Shown here: one piece after another, positions 17,302 through 26,753 of the stretch | How the letters are laid out: every line of letters begins with the position of its first letter | Numbering within the stretch: position 1 is the stretch's first letter | DNA from: an uncultured Lachnospiraceae bacterium | GTDB lineage: Bacteria > Bacillota > Clostridia > Lachnospirales > Lachnospiraceae | DNA: 64,000 nt | NCBI GenBank assembly: GCA_944380185.1 | Contig: CALWGV010000043.1 | Coordinates: forward strand, 1-64,000 | Direction: 5' to 3' | Notes under the pieces: model-generated | The model's database searches: none | Seen by the model: only the letters and a program-made list of their open reading frames with translations | Told to the model about the DNA's origin: nothing | Translations under genes and position numbers: made by a program

Positions 17302-17388
17302 AATTTATTCCTCCGTGAAAACAAGAGGGCTGCCGCAGCCATCCTGCCCGTCCGGCAGCCGGCTGGCCGCAGCGCCCCTCATAAGCGT

Positions 17389-18429
17389 CTACTGACCGAT
17401 ATAATAAGCGATTTTGATATAACGGGGAAGATCCCGGAAAAACTGATCCAGAGAGGTGCGTCCCGAGCCGGGGTCATTGATCACGAAATCAGCGGCAGAA
17501 AGATCTGAGGCGGAATCGATCTCCTTGTCCCCCGGATCAAAGCCGGTCACCAGTACCCAGTGCTGGCTGCCGCTCGTTCGGCGGGAGCCGATCAGCACAG
17601 GAATTCCCTGATGAAGTTTCTGGTAGATCTTCACCAGATAATCCGTCCCGTAATATTGATAATAGTCTTCCGGCCAATAGAGATTGCCCTCCCCCGAATA
17701 GATCAGCTGCGACGCCATCTGATCGGGAAGGATCTCCGTACCGGTGAGATAAGATTCACACATGGCAAAACAAGTGGTGGTACAGCCGATCTCCGCCATA
17801 GTGTGGGTTGATTCGCCCAGATAGAGGTCTCCCCAGCGGCCGTCGGTCTGTTTATAGAGTGCCACATCCAGCTGTACCGCATCCTCCGTATATCCCATCA
17901 GAGAGATATAGTCGGCGCTGCAGTAGCCTTCGATCTGCTGACCTGTCTGTGCATCGGTGCCGGTAACCGGATAAAAACCATAGACCTCAGGTCCGGTGAC
18001 AGTGATCTGCTGACCTGCGGCAAAGCTTCCGACAACGGTAGCTTGTGCGTAACAGAAGCGGCGTACATTGAGGGTTTCAAAAGCGATGACCCAGCCGTCT
18101 CTGGGTTCGTCTCCCACCGTAAGCTGTTCCTTTACGCTCAGGGAGACAGCCTCCGGGGCTTCTTCCTGCTGTTCCTCTCCGGCGGATTGCGCCGGAAAGC
18201 CGTTTTCGGCTCCAACTCCCTCTTCCGCTCCTCTGGCATCGGCATCAGCCTGGGCCAAAGAATCAGCAGCGGCTGTTCTCTCTGTGCTGTCGTGATTTGC
18301 CCCGTCATCCGGCGAAGCACTGCAGGCAGAAAGGCAAACCACCATAAACAGGCAAGCCAGAATCAAGCCTGCTCGTCCTCCCTTACCTGTATTTTCACGG
18401 TATCGCTTTTTCTTATGTATCCTGGTCAT
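17389..18429 (-). CDS. lipoprotein with SH3-like and C39-family peptidase domains
   Basis: A 346-residue surface lipoprotein. The signal peptide ends in the lipobox LSAC. An acidic, low-complexity linker follows (about 40-100). An SH3-like segment covers about 110-170. The C39-type cysteine peptidase domain starts near YKQTDGRWGD, with the likely catalytic Cys in IGCTTTCFAM, His in QHWVLVTG and Asp in INDPG. Such domains cleave peptides or act in cell-wall turnover. The ATG at 18429 lies one base after the miaB stop, so translation is probably coupled. The target is unknown. Confidence 0.8.
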   Translation of the reverse strand: MTRIHKKKRYRENTGKGGRAGLILACLFMVVCLSACSASPDDGANHDSTERTAAADSLAQADADARGAEEGVGAENGFPAQSAGEEQQEEAPEAVSLSVKEQLTVGDEPRDGWVIAFETLNVRRFCYAQATVVGSFAAGQQITVTGPEVYGFYPVTGTDAQTGQQIEGYCSADYISLMGYTEDAVQLDVALYKQTDGRWGDLYLGESTHTMAEIGCTTTCFAMCESYLTGTEILPDQMASQLIYSGEGNLYWPEDYYQYYGTDYLVKIYQKLHQGIPVLIGSRRTSGSQHWVLVTGFDPGDKEIDSASDLSAADFVINDPGSGRTSLDQFFRDLPRYIKIAYYIGQ

Positions 18430-18430
18430 C

Positions 18431-19882
18431 TCACTGCTCTTCCATTCTTCCCATATAATAAAATCCTCTGGACTCCAAAAGCCGCACCGGGACGATCTGT
18501 CCGATGAGCTCCCCGGAACCGGGGAAGTGTACCATGACATTGTTGCTGAGCCGCCCTGTCACCAGACCTTCATGCTGGCTGTCTATTCCCTCCACCAAAA
18601 CCTCCATCACTCGGCCCGTGTCTCTGGCGCTCATCTCCCGTGAAATCTGGGATACCAGAGCCAAAAGACGGTCAAAGCGGGCCTGTGCCACTTCTTTGGG
18701 AATCTGATCCTCCATGGCCGCTGCCGGAGTGCCGGTCCTCTTGGAATAGAGGAAGGTAAAGGCACTGTCGTAACGAACACGGCGCACTACATCCAGCGTA
18801 TCTGCGAAATCTTCCTCGGTCTCTCCCGGAAAGCCCACAATAATATCGGTAGTCAAAGAAATATCGGGAATCTCCCGGCGGATTTTTTCCGCCAGGGCCA
18901 GATACTGTTCCTTGTCATAATGGCGATTCATCAGGCGCAGCAGACGAGAGCTGCCTGACTGGAGCGGCAGGTGCAGATGGCGGCAGATTTTCTGCGAGTC
19001 TCTCATGACAGCGATCAGGTCATCGGAGAGATCTTTGGGGTGGGAGGTCATAAAACGGATGCGCTTTAATCCATCTATCTTCTCCACTCTCCGCAAAAGT
19101 TCGGCAAAGGTGATAGGATTTTCCAGTTTTTTGCCGTAAGAGTTTACATTCTGCCCCAGAAGCATAACCTCCACGACGCCGTCAGCCACCAGTCTTTCGA
19201 TCTCCTCGATAATCTCTTCAGGACGGCGGCTGTGTTCGCGTCCCCGCACATAGGGGACAATGCAGTAGCTGCAGAAATTATCACAGCCGTACATGATATT
19301 TACGCCGGATTTGTATGGATATTTGCGATCCACAGGCAGGGACTCCACCACTGCGGTGGCTTCCTTCTGGACATCTATCACCATACCGCCGCCGGTCAGT
19401 CTGCGGTAGAGAAGCTCCGCCAGCTTATAGATATTGTGCGTGCCGAAGATGATATCCACAAAGCGATAGCTTCTGCGGATTTTCTCGATAACGGCCTCCT
19501 CCTGCATCATGCAGCCGCACAGGGCGATGAGCATATCCGGGTTTTTCTTTTTCAAGCTGTGCACATAGCCCAGACGGCCGTAAACTCTCTGATTGGCATT
19601 GTCGCGGACTGTGCAGGTATTGTAGAGCACCAGGTCGGCATCCTCATCCTCCCTGGGCACGAAGCCGATCTGCTCCAAAATTCCCAGCAGTTTTTCTGAA
19701 TCTCTGGCATTCATCTGGCAGCCAAAGGTCTGGACGCTGGCCGTAAGGGGACGTCCTAACTCCAGCGCTCTGGCGGAAACCAGCTCCCTGCACAGATCCA
19801 TATAGTAAAACTGCCGGTCCGGTTCCGTTTCCGGCGCCGAAGGTGCTCCGAGGCCACCGGCGAAATTTGTCATATTTTCCAT
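18431..19882 (-). CDS. miaB: tRNA methylthiotransferase MiaB
   Basis: A 483-residue radical SAM enzyme that adds a methylthio group to i6A37 in tRNA. The N-terminal UPF0004 domain carries three cluster cysteines (TFGCQMN, NTCTVRDNA, GCMMQ). The radical SAM motif CDNFCSYC is near residue 190-200, with the family sequence IVPYVRGREHSRRPEEI after it. A TRAM domain closes the protein. An extra N-terminal stretch of about 40 residues precedes the first domain. An AAAGGA site lies about 11 nt before the ATG. Confidence 0.95.
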   Translation of the reverse strand: MENMTNFAGGLGAPSAPETEPDRQFYYMDLCRELVSARALELGRPLTASVQTFGCQMNARDSEKLLGILEQIGFVPREDEDADLVLYNTCTVRDNANQRVYGRLGYVHSLKKKNPDMLIALCGCMMQEEAVIEKIRRSYRFVDIIFGTHNIYKLAELLYRRLTGGGMVIDVQKEATAVVESLPVDRKYPYKSGVNIMYGCDNFCSYCIVPYVRGREHSRRPEEIIEEIERLVADGVVEVMLLGQNVNSYGKKLENPITFAELLRRVEKIDGLKRIRFMTSHPKDLSDDLIAVMRDSQKICRHLHLPLQSGSSRLLRLMNRHYDKEQYLALAEKIRREIPDISLTTDIIVGFPGETEEDFADTLDVVRRVRYDSAFTFLYSKRTGTPAAAMEDQIPKEVAQARFDRLLALVSQISREMSARDTGRVMEVLVEGIDSQHEGLVTGRLSNNVMVHFPGSGELIGQIVPVRLLESRGFYYMGRMEEQ

Positions 19883-19947
19883 CCGTATGCTAATCCTTTC
19901 GTCTTATGGGTAATTCTATCACAGCTTCTGGCGAATTGCAAACGTCA

Positions 19948-20151
19948 TCAGACTTTTTTGCGCAGAGGTCGGATGGTGCCGTCTGGTTCTTTTATGCTGA
20001 TGTTTTCCAGATTGCCCCGCAGATTGCTGCGGATAGCTTGAATATACATCTGCCGCAGATTTGCCTGCTCGATCACCTCCTCGGTGGTCAGTCCCTCCGC
20101 TTTGGATTTGTGGTAGAGTTCGTTGATTCTCTTTATCTCCTGCTCTGTCAT
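19948..20151 (-). CDS. DUF896 (YnzC-like) small protein
   Basis: A 67-residue cytosolic helical protein of the DUF896 family, with RINELYHKSKAEGLT and LRQMYIQAIRSNLRGNLENI. The YnzC/YneA-region proteins of Bacillus are linked to the SOS response, but no function is firmly known. The open frame extends 17 codons upstream into the patatin gene. ATG 20151 is preferred because it matches the family start. A lysine-arginine tail (RPLRKKV) ends the protein. Confidence 0.85.
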   Translation of the reverse strand: MTEQEIKRINELYHKSKAEGLTTEEVIEQANLRQMYIQAIRSNLRGNLENISIKEPDGTIRPLRKKV

Positions 20152-20188
20152 TTTTCTTCCCTTTCCTTGTCTTTCCTCGCGGCTACCG

Positions 20189-21046
20189 TCAGCCTTCCAC
20201 AAAAGCCCTCACCTCGTCCCAGCGCTCTCTGGCCATATGATAGCCGTGGAGATAGAAGGCGTTGAGTTTGTCCTTGTTCTGCTCTGCCCGCCCTATAGTG
20301 GGAAGCTCAGGCCTAAATACCAGGACCCGCCCGGTATTCTCCCTCTCCTGCTGCTCCAGATACTCCATCAGCTTATTGTAGGCAAGATGACGGGTATCCA
20401 GCATGCGGCGAAGCTCGGGATAACGGCGAAGCGCCACCTGATAGACTCGGTGAGCTCTGGCCGAGTAGGCCTTGCGGTAGCCGTGCCCTCTGGTGAGTAC
20501 AACTATGTTTCTGCGGTAACCCGCCCTCATGGCATGAAACAGAGGAATCGGATCAGCTACACCGCCGTCACAGTAGGGGATGCCGTCCACATCCACGATT
20601 TTGGTCAGTACCGGCAGACTGCTGGAAGCGCGGACAATTTTCAAGAGACGGTCCGGATCCTTTCGGTCATCCAGATATTCCGCTTTGCCGGTCAGGCAGT
20701 TGGTAACGACGATCTCACACTTCATCGGCGAGTGAAAATATGTATCAAAGTCAAAAGGGTAGGTCTTGCGGGGAAACTCGTCAAAAACCATGTCCATATC
20801 GAAAAGTGTATGTTTGCGCAGCGTCTTGCCCAGACTCACATAGCTCTCCGAGCGATCCTTGGGAATCATACAGTCCCTGGTACGGCCGATTTGCCGGGAA
20901 ACGTAGTCTATGGCATTGCAGGCACCGGCGGAAGCGCCGGCTACATAAGGCAGATACAGTCCTTTTTCCATGAAAAAGTCAAGTACGCCCGAGGTAAAAA
21001 CGCCTCTGCGGGCTCCGCCCTCCAGAATCAGTCCCGTTTCTGTCAT
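20189..21046 (-). CDS. patatin-like phospholipase (YjjU/RssA type)
   Basis: A 285-residue hydrolase of the patatin fold. The oxyanion-hole motif EGGARRG (about 9-15), the nucleophile motif GASAG (about 37-41) and the catalytic aspartate in YCDGGVADPIP (about 157-167) are all present. The C-terminal region, with RPELPTIGRAEQNKDKL, is shared by clostridial homologues. It lacks a signal peptide, so it probably acts inside the cell on membrane lipids. It lies upstream of the DUF896 and miaB genes on the same strand. Confidence 0.88.
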   Translation of the reverse strand: MTETGLILEGGARRGVFTSGVLDFFMEKGLYLPYVAGASAGACNAIDYVSRQIGRTRDCMIPKDRSESYVSLGKTLRKHTLFDMDMVFDEFPRKTYPFDFDTYFHSPMKCEIVVTNCLTGKAEYLDDRKDPDRLLKIVRASSSLPVLTKIVDVDGIPYCDGGVADPIPLFHAMRAGYRRNIVVLTRGHGYRKAYSARAHRVYQVALRRYPELRRMLDTRHLAYNKLMEYLEQQERENTGRVLVFRPELPTIGRAEQNKDKLNAFYLHGYHMARERWDEVRAFVEG

Positions 21047-21141
21047 TGCTAGTCCTCCTTCATTTTGTCCGCGGGGTGTCGGACGTGCACTGTCTATGGT
21101 GTCGCATTGTCTGTCATTATCTGTGACGGCGCCGGCCGCAA

Positions 21142-22755
21142 TCAGAGCGGGCGGGCAAAACGTGCAGCCAGCTCCTGGGCTGTCCGTATTCCGTCTACCG
21201 CCGCCGAAGTGATGCCGCCGGCATAACCGGCTCCCTCCCCGCAGGGGAAAAGCCCCCTAACGGCGGATTCTCTGTTGTCATCGCGCAGTATGCGCACCGG
21301 CGAGGACGTCCGGCTCTCCACTCCGGAGAGAACCGCATCCTCCCGGTCAAAGCCGCGGATCTGCCGGCCGAAGGACGCAATCCCCTCGGCTATGGCATCT
21401 CCCAGCTCTTTGGGCAGGATATCCCGCACAGTGCCATAGGCAAAAGCACCCCGGATAGCGGGAATAACTTCTCCTGGCCCTGTGCTGGGCCTCCGAGCCA
21501 GATAGTCTCCATAGAGCTGTACCGGCACATGCCCCTCGGCCGCCTGCCAGGCTCTTTTTTCCAACCAGCGCTGAAAAGCCATCCCGGCCAGTACGGGGGA
21601 GGACGCCGTCGTCTGAAAAGAGGCAAAATCCTCCGGCTGCACCGTGACGACAATGGCGCTGTTGGCATTTAGGCCGTCCCGGGCATGATTGCTCATCCCA
21701 TTGACAGCCAGAAAGCCGTTCTCGGAGGAGGCATTGACCACTGTGCCTCCAGGACACATACAGAACGAATACACCCCTCTCCCCCCGGCCGTCTGTGCCG
21801 TCACCTTATAGGGGGCAGGCGGAAGCATCGAGGCAAAGTCTCCGTACTGGCTTATCTGAATCATCTCCTGGGGATGTTCGATGCGCAGTCCCACGGCAAA
21901 GGCTTTGGGCGTCATGGGCACGCCCAGGGCAGCAAGCCGTTCGAAGGTATCTCTGGCGCTGTGTCCCACAGCCAGAATACAGACGGATGCATCCATCCGC
22001 TTTTTCTCTCCTTTTTCTTCATAGATGAGGCCACGCAGGGCGCCGTCCCGAATATCCAAGTCCGTCACCCGGCACTGGAATCGTATTTCTCCGCCGGCCT
22101 CCCTGATTTTTTCGCGCAGGCGACGAATGACGCCCCGCAGACAGTCTGTACCGATATGAGGGCGGCTGTCGTAGAGGATAGCCGGATCTGCTCCGCACTC
22201 GGCAAAGACAGAGAGGACCCGGCGGATTCGGCCGGAAGGGTCTTTGACCATAGTGTTCAGTTTGCCGTCTGAGAACGTACCCGCTCCTCCTTCGCCGAAC
22301 TGGACGTTGGATTCCGGGTCCAGGATGCCCCTCTGCCAGAAAGCTTCCACATCCCGCATCCGTTCCTCCACCGGCTTTCCCCGTTCAAGGACCAGCGGGC
22401 GATATCCCGAAAGCGCCAGCTCATAGGCGGCAAAAAGACCGGCGGGACCGGCGCCGATGATCACCGGCGGGTGGGAGAGCAGCTCAGTCCCCCCGATGGA
22501 AAATCGCCAGACTTCGCCGGGCCGTTTGACGACTCCTCTTTTTTCATTTTTCCGCAGTATTTCCCTCTCCCCCGAAGCTTCCACGTCCAGACAGTAGACA
22601 TAGAATACCTCCTGCTTTTTTCGCGCATCGATAGAGCGCTTATGGATATCCACATGACGAATCCGTTCCCGAGGGACTTTCAGATAATCCGCCGCCAGCT
22701 GCTGCATGCTGCGTTTGTCATCCACCCGGCATTTGCACTGCAAGATTCGGATCAT
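21142..22755 (-). CDS. FAD-dependent dehydrogenase, COG2509 type
   Basis: A 537-residue flavoprotein. An N-terminal domain of about 95 residues precedes the dinucleotide-binding motif PVIIGAGPAGLFAAYELA (about 97-114). FGEGGAGTFSDGKLNT and the C-terminal GEGAGYAGGITSAAVDG segments identify the COG2509 family of uncharacterised FAD-dependent dehydrogenases. The substrate is unknown. It is followed by the patatin gene and preceded by another flavoprotein gene 31 nt away, so both oxidoreductases probably share a transcript. Confidence 0.85.
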   Translation of the reverse strand: MIRILQCKCRVDDKRSMQQLAADYLKVPRERIRHVDIHKRSIDARKKQEVFYVYCLDVEASGEREILRKNEKRGVVKRPGEVWRFSIGGTELLSHPPVIIGAGPAGLFAAYELALSGYRPLVLERGKPVEERMRDVEAFWQRGILDPESNVQFGEGGAGTFSDGKLNTMVKDPSGRIRRVLSVFAECGADPAILYDSRPHIGTDCLRGVIRRLREKIREAGGEIRFQCRVTDLDIRDGALRGLIYEEKGEKKRMDASVCILAVGHSARDTFERLAALGVPMTPKAFAVGLRIEHPQEMIQISQYGDFASMLPPAPYKVTAQTAGGRGVYSFCMCPGGTVVNASSENGFLAVNGMSNHARDGLNANSAIVVTVQPEDFASFQTTASSPVLAGMAFQRWLEKRAWQAAEGHVPVQLYGDYLARRPSTGPGEVIPAIRGAFAYGTVRDILPKELGDAIAEGIASFGRQIRGFDREDAVLSGVESRTSSPVRILRDDNRESAVRGLFPCGEGAGYAGGITSAAVDGIRTAQELAARFARPL

Positions 22756-22786
22756 TGTCTTCCTTTCCTTTTGTCTTTATTATGCT

Positions 22787-24016
22787 CTACTGTGACAGGG
22801 CTGCAGCTTCCCCGGCAGCCATGCCGCTGGCCCAGGCCCAGTGGAGGTTGTAGCCTCCGCACAATCCATCCACATTTAACAATTCTCCCGCCAGATAGAG
22901 TCCGGGCACGATCCGCGACTCCAAGGTTTTCGGTTCGGTTTCCGTCAGATTTACTCCGCCTGCCGTCACCTGGGCCCGGTCAAACCCCAGAGAGCCGTTT
23001 ACCGGCACGCGAAAGGCGGTGAGCCGCTGCGTGAGCCGCTGAAAATTTGCGTCGCTTATCTCCTTCATCAAGCAGTCAGGGCGGCAGCCTGCCTCTTTGA
23101 GCAGACGATCCCAGAGTTTTCGATGAATGAAACCGATGCCCCACTCTTCGGCCGGGCGTTCTCCCAGCCGCCTTCTTCTATCCTGAAGGAAGGACAAAAC
23201 CTCCCGTTCTGACTGGTGAGGCAGAAAATTGAGCCGAATCTCCGCTCGCCGCCCGGCACGAATCCCTTCGAGCGCCTGGTGAGACAGCTGGAAAATCACA
23301 ATGCCGGACACAGCCTGGTCCGTAAACTGCACCTCACCGCTGTCCTCGGCCACCAAACGGCCTTCCACGAAAAGAGAGGCCCTGGCTGCAGCCCGTATCC
23401 CTGCAAGTCCTTTTAATCTGGCTTTTTCTGCTGTAAGCCCCGCAAGGGCCGGAAAAACCGGAGAGAGCCCGTGCCCCAGGCGGCCGGCCAGCTCATAGCC
23501 GTTTCCATCCGAGCCGGTAAAGGGAGCTGCCTGTCCTCCGCAGGCCAGAATGATTCGATGATAAAAAGTCTCCTTCCCCTTTGCCGTCACCAAGAAACCG
23601 CCTTTAAAGGGAGTGATTTTTTCTACCTGACAGCTGCATTGAATCTGGACCTGCAGTTCTTCACAGGCGGCGCGCAGACAGTCCACGACCGCTGCCGCCT
23701 GATTGCTGGCCGGATAATAGTAGCCGTCCCGGCAAACCGGCAGAATGCCGATCTTTTCCATAAAAGCAAGGATCCGCTCCGTGGGATACTGTCCTATAAT
23801 ATACTCGACTGTCTCCCGACAGTCGGAAAAATATCTGTCTGCACTGACATTGGCATGGGTGAAATTGCAGCGTCCGTTTCCTGTGGAGAGAAGCTTTCTT
23901 CCCACCCGTTCTCCCCGCTCCAGGACGGTGACGCAGGCGCCCGATCCGGCAGCGGTGATGGCTGCCGCAAGCCCCGCCGCTCCGCCGCCCACGACGGCGA
24001 TCCGGTTTTTGGCCAT
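22787..24016 (-). CDS. HI0933/BaiN-family flavoprotein
   Basis: A 409-residue NAD(P)/FAD-dependent oxidoreductase. The N-terminus shows AVVGGGAAGLAAAI and RKLLSTGNGRCNFTH, and the C-terminus GLYLAGELLNVDGLCGGYNLHWAWASG, all typical of the HI0933 family. BaiN, one member, was reported to reduce bile-acid intermediates in a gut Clostridium, but most members are uncharacterised, so the substrate is open. ATG 24016 follows GGAGAGAAGGAT and is chosen over a GTG six codons upstream. It has a near-consensus promoter. Confidence 0.87.
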   Translation of the reverse strand: MAKNRIAVVGGGAAGLAAAITAAGSGACVTVLERGERVGRKLLSTGNGRCNFTHANVSADRYFSDCRETVEYIIGQYPTERILAFMEKIGILPVCRDGYYYPASNQAAAVVDCLRAACEELQVQIQCSCQVEKITPFKGGFLVTAKGKETFYHRIILACGGQAAPFTGSDGNGYELAGRLGHGLSPVFPALAGLTAEKARLKGLAGIRAAARASLFVEGRLVAEDSGEVQFTDQAVSGIVIFQLSHQALEGIRAGRRAEIRLNFLPHQSEREVLSFLQDRRRRLGERPAEEWGIGFIHRKLWDRLLKEAGCRPDCLMKEISDANFQRLTQRLTAFRVPVNGSLGFDRAQVTAGGVNLTETEPKTLESRIVPGLYLAGELLNVDGLCGGYNLHWAWASGMAAGEAAALSQ

Positions 24017-24072
24017 ATCCTTCTCTCCTTTCACAGCACAGCGGCAGGTTTTGCTCCCACCGCTCTTTCCTC

Positions 24073-24101
24073 ATTATAATCAAAAGAAGGGAAAATGACA
24101 A
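24073..24101 (-). promoter_or_regulatory. promoter of the HI0933-family gene
   Basis: Minus-strand -35 TTGTCA (24096-24101), a 17-bp spacer and -10 TATAAT (24073-24078). The -35 lies in the loop of the terminator hairpin of the upstream gene. Confidence 0.8.
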
Positions 24102-24118
24102 TAGTCGATTTCCCTTCT
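24085..24118 (-). terminator. terminator of the BofC-like gene
   Basis: Arms AGAAGGGAAA (24085-24094) and TTTCCCTTCT (24109-24118), 10 bp and perfect, with TTTTGATT following on the minus strand and CTCTTTTTT on the plus strand. Confidence 0.75.
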
Positions 24119-24199
24119 CTCTTTTTTGCCGCTTATTTATCATACTGAATAATTATATACGAAATGCAATACAGGCACAGTGCCTGGCACACCGCCGGT

Positions 24200-24826
24200 T
24201 TAGCTGCTGTATGTCTCCAGGAAATCATAGTAATCGGTCAGCGTCTCCATATAAATGCCGGCTGTCAGCATAGCCTGCTGTTCCAGGGGAAAGTCTCCCA
24301 GCGGAATGTGCGTGTACTCATAGACCTCGGTCCGATCTCCCGTGTAGGCTGTCAGATAGCCATTCTCCGCCACCAGAAAAATGACATATTCCGGTTCCGG
24401 CACGGTCACTGTCTTGCGCACGAAAAAGGAATCCTCGGCAAAGGAAATTAATTCGTAGCGCACTTGCGTTTCCGTCAAATTTTTGTTCTCCTGTTCCGAA
24501 AGATTATTAAGATAGGTAATCAGCTCTGCTCGGTTTAACCCATACATGGCCACCGGCACCGGCGGTTTTTCTTCCGACCGGCCGCCTGTCTGCACGTCAT
24601 AGATTTCCAGTGTATAATCCATCTGGGAGTGAACCAGAATCTCGGAATTGTCTCCCGCTTCCAGTGCTTCTGCTGATTCTCCTCTGCCCGGAGAAGTCTG
24701 CAGAAAAGAAGCCGTCTGAGGCTCACCTCCCTGCTCTTCATGGGACAGACGGTAGCTCAAATAGTAGGCCGCTGTCACGCAGACAAAGACAGCTGCCGCC
24801 GAAAATAATATGGCAAAGCGCTTCAT
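24200..24826 (-). CDS. membrane-anchored protein with BofC-like C-terminal domain
   Basis: A 208-residue protein with an N-terminal membrane anchor (about 4-24) and an outer domain. Residues about 90-205 contain NRAELITYLNNL, then LVAENGYLTAYTGD and VYEYTHIPLGDFP. This resembles the C-terminal domain of BofC, an intermembrane-space regulator of sporulation, but the match is from memory and not strong. The start has a GAGGTGATACGG site. It lies between the flippase gene and the HI0933-family gene with terminators on both sides, so it is probably monocistronic. Confidence 0.6.
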   Translation of the reverse strand: MKRFAILFSAAAVFVCVTAAYYLSYRLSHEEQGGEPQTASFLQTSPGRGESAEALEAGDNSEILVHSQMDYTLEIYDVQTGGRSEEKPPVPVAMYGLNRAELITYLNNLSEQENKNLTETQVRYELISFAEDSFFVRKTVTVPEPEYVIFLVAENGYLTAYTGDRTEVYEYTHIPLGDFPLEQQAMLTAGIYMETLTDYYDFLETYSS

Positions 24827-24840
24827 ATCCGTATCACCTC

Positions 24841-24876
24841 AAAAAATAAAGGAATGAGAATAAACTTCCCATTCCT
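24841..24876 (-). terminator. terminator of the flippase gene
   Basis: Arms AGGAATG (24850-24856) and CATTCCT (24870-24876), followed on the minus strand by TTATTTTTT. It ends just before the start of the BofC-like gene. Confidence 0.6.
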
Positions 24877-24960
24877 AGTATGAACTGAATATGAAATTTT
24901 AATCATCTCAAGAAGCTTTTCCCAGCAAGCCGCACAAGAAAGCAGTACGCGCAGGAAAGC

Positions 24961-26610
24961 TCACAGAAGATGCAGCCACCTGCCGAAGGATGTCAGTCTG
25001 CGTCCAAAGGGAAGATTATAAAGCTCCGCCTCATCCAGACACTTTGACAAGAGCAGCATGATAAAATAGATGATCACACCGATCAGGATGCTCAGCACAA
25101 TGGCCAGAAGATTGCTGCTGACGGCCATGTACACCAGCTGATAAATCCCCCAGACTACTGCGCCCATGACGGCAGAAGATAAAAGAGGCAGCAAAAAGGT
25201 CTTGCGGATTTCCTGTTGGTAGTTCATAATTCTGCGGATGGACAAAGCGTTGAGCACGCACATGCAGGCGCCAAAAACGATATTTGCCGCCACAACGCCA
25301 TAGATCCCCAGATCCAGCCCCCACAAAAGGACAGCCAGTACAACCACATGGATAACCAGCGAGATCAGCGCGTTGGTAATCGGCGCACGCAGATGATTGA
25401 TTCCCTGCAGCACACCGTTGGTCACCGTGGACAGAGAGAAAAACACCACGGCGCTGGATCCCCAGAGCATCATGGAGGAGGCCTCCGTATTGTCGCCGCT
25501 GAACAGAAGATTCATAACCGGCCCGGAAAGAACCGCCAGTCCCACCGCTGCCGGTATGGCGATCAGCATGGCAAAACGGATGGTCTGATCGATGCTGTCC
25601 ATCACCTGCGCTCTCTCATGGCGCGCCATGGATTGGCTCAGTGCCGGGATCACCGACGAGGCCAGAGATGTGGCGATAGCCACCGGCACATGTACCATCA
25701 GCAGATATTTGCCGGAGAAAGCTCCCCAGATACCGGCATAATCATCCAGCGTCCCGGCTGAATCCATATAATAGCCAAAGACACTGTTATCCACAAGGGA
25801 GCTGATATTATATACGGCAGAGCTGATTACCACCGGGACCACCGTGATCACCAGGATCCGGCCGATATCAGCGTAGCTGTCCACTGCCGGATTTTTATCC
25901 CGGCGAAGACGCCTCTTAATCACCTTGCTGTACATGAAATATACGGCAATACAGAAGATAAGAGCCGTGACTGCCCCCAGAAGCGTCCCTAGGGTACCTC
26001 CGGCAGCACCGTAGGCATTGGCATAGATACTGGTGCCGTGGATACGATCGGCGTCCAGTCCATAGTTGAACAGATAGTAGGCCGCAAGCACACTGACCAC
26101 GGCATTGACGATCTGCTCAAATATCTGGGAAAGGGCGGTGGGAATCATCGTTCCCTGCCCTTGAAAATAGCCTCTGAGCACACCCAGAATCGCCATAAAA
26201 AAGATGGCGGGAGCCAACACGCGGATAGCGGTAGCTGCCTCGGGCATGTTCAGGACAGTCCGGGCAAAAAAACCGGCGCCCACAAAGGTTATCGTCCCCG
26301 CTACAGCCCCCACAATCAGGGCAAAAATCAGCGCGCCGGTGAAAACACGATAGGAATTGCGGTACTCCCGCACCGCAAGCTTTGCCGCCACCAGCTTTGA
26401 CACGGCAAGCGGCAGACTGTAGGAAGACAAAAGCAGAATAATATTGTAAATCTGGTAGGCAGCTGAATATACACCGATCCCCTCTTCCCCCAGAATATTG
26501 GTCATAGGGACCCGATAAACCAGACCGATCAGCCGGACAATAATTCCGGCCACCGCCAGAATGCTTCCCTGAACCAGGAAACTGGATCTTCCTCTCTTTT
26601 TGATACGCAT
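24961..26610 (-). CDS. SpoVB/MurJ-type lipid flippase (polysaccharide biosynthesis family)
   Basis: A 549-residue membrane protein of the MOP exporter superfamily with about fourteen membrane segments. The start FLVQGSILAVAGIIVRLIGLVYRVPM (about 10-35) and the GVYSAAYQIYNIILLLSSYSLPLAVSKLVA stretch are typical of clostridial SpoVB/MurJ relatives, which move lipid-linked wall precursors. Whether it serves vegetative wall or spore cortex is not visible. The open frame runs 27 codons further upstream, but ATG 26610 has a GGAAGAG site and gives the usual basic N-terminus. Confidence 0.88.
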   Translation of the reverse strand: MRIKKRGRSSFLVQGSILAVAGIIVRLIGLVYRVPMTNILGEEGIGVYSAAYQIYNIILLLSSYSLPLAVSKLVAAKLAVREYRNSYRVFTGALIFALIVGAVAGTITFVGAGFFARTVLNMPEAATAIRVLAPAIFFMAILGVLRGYFQGQGTMIPTALSQIFEQIVNAVVSVLAAYYLFNYGLDADRIHGTSIYANAYGAAGGTLGTLLGAVTALIFCIAVYFMYSKVIKRRLRRDKNPAVDSYADIGRILVITVVPVVISSAVYNISSLVDNSVFGYYMDSAGTLDDYAGIWGAFSGKYLLMVHVPVAIATSLASSVIPALSQSMARHERAQVMDSIDQTIRFAMLIAIPAAVGLAVLSGPVMNLLFSGDNTEASSMMLWGSSAVVFFSLSTVTNGVLQGINHLRAPITNALISLVIHVVVLAVLLWGLDLGIYGVVAANIVFGACMCVLNALSIRRIMNYQQEIRKTFLLPLLSSAVMGAVVWGIYQLVYMAVSSNLLAIVLSILIGVIIYFIMLLLSKCLDEAELYNLPFGRRLTSFGRWLHLL

Positions 26611-26753
26611 AGGCACTCTTCCATTTCTCGGCAGGACCGCCGCGGCTCCCCTTCTTATGCCGCCGGCATATGAGGAACCCGGCACCTGCATCTTTTTCTT
26701 ATGTACATCTGTTTTAGTTTTTATTCAGTCTCTTTATCAATAATATGCCATTC

